8,576 bases of DNA from Bacteroidales bacterium (GTDB lineage: Bacteria; Bacteroidota; Bacteroidia; Bacteroidales; UBA12077). Under the pieces are notes generated by a model. The model was not told the origin of the DNA. It did no database searches and worked only from the letters and a program-made list of their open reading frames with translations. The DNA is taken from positions 1 to 8,576 of the forward strand of contig JASGMZ010000122.1 of the NCBI GenBank assembly GCA_030156305.1. Direction: 5' to 3'. Both the position numbers and the translations under genes were made by a program. Below, piece after piece: positions 6,344-8,576 of the stretch (the first letter of the stretch is position 1; the number at the start of each line of letters is the position of its first letter).

Positions 6344-6444
6344 ATACCTTATCAAATACCTTGCAACACGCAAAAAATAATAAAACAAATTTATTAAAAA
6401 TTATTATTATTTGTTATATTTGTGTATCAAATTATGTATCAAAT
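6344..6444 (+). promoter_or_regulatory. Direct repeats and -7 box upstream of the integrase
   Basis: TATCAAAT occurs three times in the same orientation (6350-6357, 6425-6432, 6437-6444). The last two lie in a 12-base tandem repeat (TGTATCAAAT at 6423-6432 and 6435-6444). The first is embedded in another 12-base period, ATACCTT at 6344-6350 and 6356-6362. Between att and the integrase, these could be arm-type integrase or excisionase sites, or operators. TATATTTG (6415-6422) matches the -7 consensus exactly and would start the mRNA about 25 bases before the ATG, over the tandem repeat, which would allow autoregulation. No clear -33 was found. Confidence 0.4.
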
Positions 6445-6455
6445 ATTAAAATATC

Positions 6456-7694
6456 ATGGACGCAAAAGTAACAACCGGGATTATTTTAGATACTCGCAGA
6501 AAAAAGGAAGATGGAACCTACCCTGTTAAACTACGATTAACACAAAAAGGTAAAAGAAAATATTTCAGTATTGACAGTAAAACTCTAAGTTATTCATTTA
6601 CTAAAAGAGAGTTTGAAACAATAATGAAACCGGATTCAAGAGGTAAAAACAAAGATTATAGATTAAGTTTCAATAATATTGAAAAGACAGCTGCAAAAAT
6701 TATTGAAAATATGCCTGTATTCACATTTGACGGATTTAAAAAGGCTTTTCAAAACAAAGGGAATAACAAAGACGTTTTTAGCTTTTTTACTACTTACATA
6801 GAAGACTTAAAAAAAGAAGGGCGTATAAATTATGCTTCTACTTATGAAACAACCCTGAAAACATTAAAAAACTACCATAAAAAGAAGGAATTTTTATTTA
6901 ATGACTTAACAGCAAAATATTTAAAAAACTTTGAATTATATCTAAAAGCGGATAGTAAGTCGGTTACAACTATTGCAATTCACATGCGAAATATAAGACG
7001 GATTTACAATTTAGCAATAAAACAGGGTGCTGTAAAATTGGAATTATACCCTTTTGGAGACAGAGACAGCGAAAAATATCAAATACCGGAAAGTCAAAAT
7101 ATTAAAAAAGCATTATCAAAAGACCATATAAGAAAAATAATGAGATACAAACCACTTGAAGGCACACCGGAACATTTTTATAGGGATTTATGGGTATTTT
7201 CCTACTTATGCAATGGTATGAATATGGCTGATATATTAAGGCTAAAGTATTCAAACATTGATAACGATAACATTTTATTTATAAGGCATAAAACAAGCCG
7301 TAAACGAAAAAATAAGCCTATCCAGGTATCAATGTTGCCACAAGCAAAAAAGATTATAGAGCGTTGGGGAACTAAACCTGTATTTTCAAGTAATTACATT
7401 TTTTCAATTCTTACTGATGGATTAACACCTGAACAGGAAGTTAAAAAAATTAAGCAGGAAACAAAGCAGGCAAACAAGTATATTAAAAGAATTGCAAATG
7501 ATAAATTAAACCTGGGAGTTAAAATATCAACTTATACAGCGAGACATTCATTTGCATCTATATTAAAACTATCCGGGGAGAACGTTTCTTTTATATCCGA
7601 AGCAATGGGACACTCCGATTTAAAAACAACGGAAAACTATTTATCCAGTTTTGATGACAAGCAAAGAAAAAAAGCAGCTAAAAAATTATTATAA
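6456..7694 (+). CDS. int: Tyrosine recombinase/integrase of the Bacteroidota type
   Basis: A 412-residue site-specific recombinase, expected to insert and excise the island at the adjacent tRNA site. Residues 1-90 are an arm-binding domain (TTGIILDTRRKKEDGTYPVKLRLTQKGKRKYFSI). About 105-195 is a SAM-like core-binding domain. The catalytic domain covers about 218-405. Visible catalytic parts are Lys279 in the beta-hairpin (IRHKTS), Arg363 in STYTARHSFAS, His386 in AMGHSDLKTT, and nucleophile Tyr395 (ENYL). Two standard residues differ: the first Arg box (usually GLR) reads NGMN (253-256), with Asn where Arg is expected, and the His of HxxR is Tyr360. Similar changes occur in Bacteroides elements such as CTnDOT, whose integrase lacks the first Arg, so this is probably active. 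The length is normal. The ATG at 6456 begins the conserved N-terminus; no Shine-Dalgarno. Confidence 0.95.
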   Translation: MDAKVTTGIILDTRRKKEDGTYPVKLRLTQKGKRKYFSIDSKTLSYSFTKREFETIMKPDSRGKNKDYRLSFNNIEKTAAKIIENMPVFTFDGFKKAFQNKGNNKDVFSFFTTYIEDLKKEGRINYASTYETTLKTLKNYHKKKEFLFNDLTAKYLKNFELYLKADSKSVTTIAIHMRNIRRIYNLAIKQGAVKLELYPFGDRDSEKYQIPESQNIKKALSKDHIRKIMRYKPLEGTPEHFYRDLWVFSYLCNGMNMADILRLKYSNIDNDNILFIRHKTSRKRKNKPIQVSMLPQAKKIIERWGTKPVFSSNYIFSILTDGLTPEQEVKKIKQETKQANKYIKRIANDKLNLGVKISTYTARHSFASILKLSGENVSFISEAMGHSDLKTTENYLSSFDDKQRKKAAKKLL

Positions 7695-7698
7695 ACCA

Positions 7699-7791
7699 AT
7701 GAATAATATGAACTTTAAACTTTTCGCTTTGGAAAGAAAAAAAAAATTTTTTGTTTTAGAGCTTCATTCTATTCATTCTATTCATGATTGA
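7699..7791 (+). CDS. Possible 30-residue leader peptide between integrase and next gene
   Basis: An ATG four bases after the integrase stop opens a 30-codon frame (starts MNNMNFKLFALERKKK, ends HSIHSIHD). It overlaps the next gene's first ATG (7784) by eight bases; its TGA (7789-7791) lies one base before that gene's second ATG (7793), a layout that permits translational coupling. It contains a run of ten A followed by six T (7737-7752), prone to slippage. The C-terminal HSI repeat comes from a DNA tandem repeat. There is no family match, and such short frames arise by chance in AT-rich DNA. Confidence 0.2.
   Translation: MNNMNFKLFALERKKKFFVLELHSIHSIHD
7763..7785 (+). repeat. Tandem 9-base repeat before the last gene
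   Basis: TTCATTCTA is present twice in full (7763-7771, 7772-7780) and a third copy is begun (7781-7784, TTCA), running into the ATG at 7784. It may be a slippage product, or a site where copy number changes the leader of the downstream gene. Confidence 0.55.
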
Positions 7792-8576
7792 GATGAAAAA
7801 TTTAAGTAAACACCAATATTTAGGAAAAATACCTGAATGGTATAACGAATTTTATAATGTATCTTTTTTTGGTACTGATAGAATATTTTATAAGCCGTTA
7901 AAAGTTACTTATAACAATGAATACATATTTTATATTTATAGACCATCTGTAAAATATTTTTTAGAAAAGTTTGCCAGTAAATACAGCAAAGAAGAAAAAA
8001 AAGAAGTGTATAATTCCATATCACAAGGTTATAACATTGGAGTAAAAGAATATAATAATACCTTCGACTTAACAGAGACCGGAGCTAAAAGACTGTTAAA
8101 TGAACTTGAGAGGCTGCAAAAGATACCTTTTAAAGAAACTCATGTTAATTTTGCTGAATTAAAAAAGTGTGGAGAAATCGAAGGTCGTATTAATTGTATT
8201 TATGGAATAATGGATTCAAATTATGACTTATTCTTTACATATGAAATAAAAAAAGTAGATAGTTTAAAAACTCAAAACATCTTAGCTTTATATTTAGCAT
8301 TAACAAAACAAGAATTACCCAAAGATAAAGAAGGTTATGACTTGTTAATGGATAAATATAAAATTCCACGAAGCACAGGAAAAAATAAAAGATATTATCA
8401 TACTTTTAAGACTGATTATTCTAATTATAAACATCCAAGATATAGACAAGAATTATTTACTAAAACTACTGAGGTAAATTTATTAGAAAAGTACGAACTT
8501 ATTTTAAAATATTGTGAATCTAATAATTTACCGGAACACAAGGATATTGTTGAAAGAGAATATGAGGATTATAAAA
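7784..8576 (+). CDS. Unrecognised island protein, N-terminal part (partial)
   Basis: An open frame of 264 codons with no stop, running off the right edge. It begins MIEMKNLSKHQYLGKIPEWYNEF. I do not recognise a family. The protein is rich in Lys, Tyr, Asn and Glu, with no signal peptide, membrane segment or cysteine cluster visible. It looks mainly helical: GYNIGVKEYNNTF (about 85-97), LTETGAKRLLNELERLQ (about 99-115), and VDSLKTQNILALYLALTKQE (about 159-178), followed by a Lys/Tyr/His-rich stretch (STGKNKRYYHTFKTDYSNYKHP, about 195-216). It follows the integrase by 89 bases on the same strand and is probably an accessory or regulatory protein of the element; a distant relation to Bacteroides mobile-element regulators is possible but not shown. 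The start may be 7784 or the second ATG at 7793; there is no Shine-Dalgarno to decide. Confidence 0.7.
   Translation, partial: MIEMKNLSKHQYLGKIPEWYNEFYNVSFFGTDRIFYKPLKVTYNNEYIFYIYRPSVKYFLEKFASKYSKEEKKEVYNSISQGYNIGVKEYNNTFDLTETGAKRLLNELERLQKIPFKETHVNFAELKKCGEIEGRINCIYGIMDSNYDLFFTYEIKKVDSLKTQNILALYLALTKQELPKDKEGYDLLMDKYKIPRSTGKNKRYYHTFKTDYSNYKHPRYRQELFTKTTEVNLLEKYELILKYCESNNLPEHKDIVEREYEDYK

Larger units (their letters stand above)
6261..8576 (+). mobile_element. Integrated genomic island, left end (continues beyond the window)
   Basis: The boundary is a tRNA 3' fragment at 6261-6307, followed by short direct repeats, a tyrosine integrase reading inward, and an unrecognised gene. Base composition becomes markedly more AT-rich than in the genes at 1-4379. 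No transfer, replication or phage structural gene is visible in the portion seen, so it cannot be typed as an integrative conjugative element, a satellite or a prophage. The other end, with the intact tRNA, lies to the right of the window. Confidence 0.75.

Noticed and set aside
6344..6444. CRISPR array
   Set aside because: The repeats are only 7-10 bases with 12-base period and there are no spacers of regular length or cas genes.
6261..6460. A complete tRNA gene on the minus strand
   Set aside because: No 5' acceptor strand (AGCGAGA) or D-arm exists upstream of the anticodon arm; only the 3' half is present.
7737..7752. Terminator of the integrase gene (A10 followed by T6)
   Set aside because: The dyad is made only of A/T pairs with no G/C stem, so termination is doubtful.

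Overview
The window looks like chromosomal DNA from a member of the Bacteroidota. The evidence is a SusC/RagA-type outer-membrane transporter beside a LacI-family regulator, AT-rich spacers with TAnnTTTG-like -7 boxes, a near absence of Shine-Dalgarno sequences, and a tyrosine recombinase of the Bacteroidota type (core R-to-N change, YxxR in place of HxxR). The OYE/dienoyl-CoA-reductase-like Fe-S flavoenzyme and the UPF0251 regulator suggest an anaerobic or facultative lifestyle. I cannot name a genus; a Marinilabiliales-like bacterium is a guess.

Layout. (1) Positions 1-1155, minus strand: the first 385 residues of a SusC-like TonB-dependent transporter that runs off the left edge. (2) Positions 1156-1434: a divergent promoter region with a perfect palindromic LacI-type operator (CAAACGTTTG). 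(3) Positions 1435-2451, plus strand: a LacI-family regulator, very probably controlling the polysaccharide-utilisation locus to the left. (4) Positions 2450-5840, minus strand: three genes in the same direction. Read in transcription order they are a UPF0251/DUF134 regulator with a C-terminal zinc ribbon, an unusual cupin + MIP18/DUF59-like fusion with a strong Shine-Dalgarno, and an OYE-type FMN/4Fe-4S/FAD oxidoreductase. A compact element with nested inverted repeats (4420-4532) lies between the last two. An intrinsic terminator at 2450-2480 closes the group. (5) Positions 5841-6224: AT-rich and without a recognisable gene. (6) Positions 6225-6307, minus strand: the 3' half only of a CAU-anticodon (Met-type) tRNA and its terminator. 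(7) From the tRNA break to the right edge: the start of an integrated element, with short direct repeats, a tyrosine integrase (6456-7694), a tiny overlapping ORF and a long unrecognised gene open at the right edge.

How the parts fit. The left third is a nutrient-uptake locus with its own sensor. The middle is a possible redox or Fe-S-linked unit whose promoter-proximal gene is a DNA-binding protein. The right part is a genomic island entering at a tRNA gene. The truncated tRNA marks one island boundary and predicts an intact tRNA at the other end, outside the window. The most noteworthy points are the tRNA/att boundary with the integrase; the cupin-MIP18 fusion beside UPF0251; the nested palindromic element; and a second, decayed look-alike of the tRNA tail and terminator at 2450-2494, which could mean the middle block was itself acquired.
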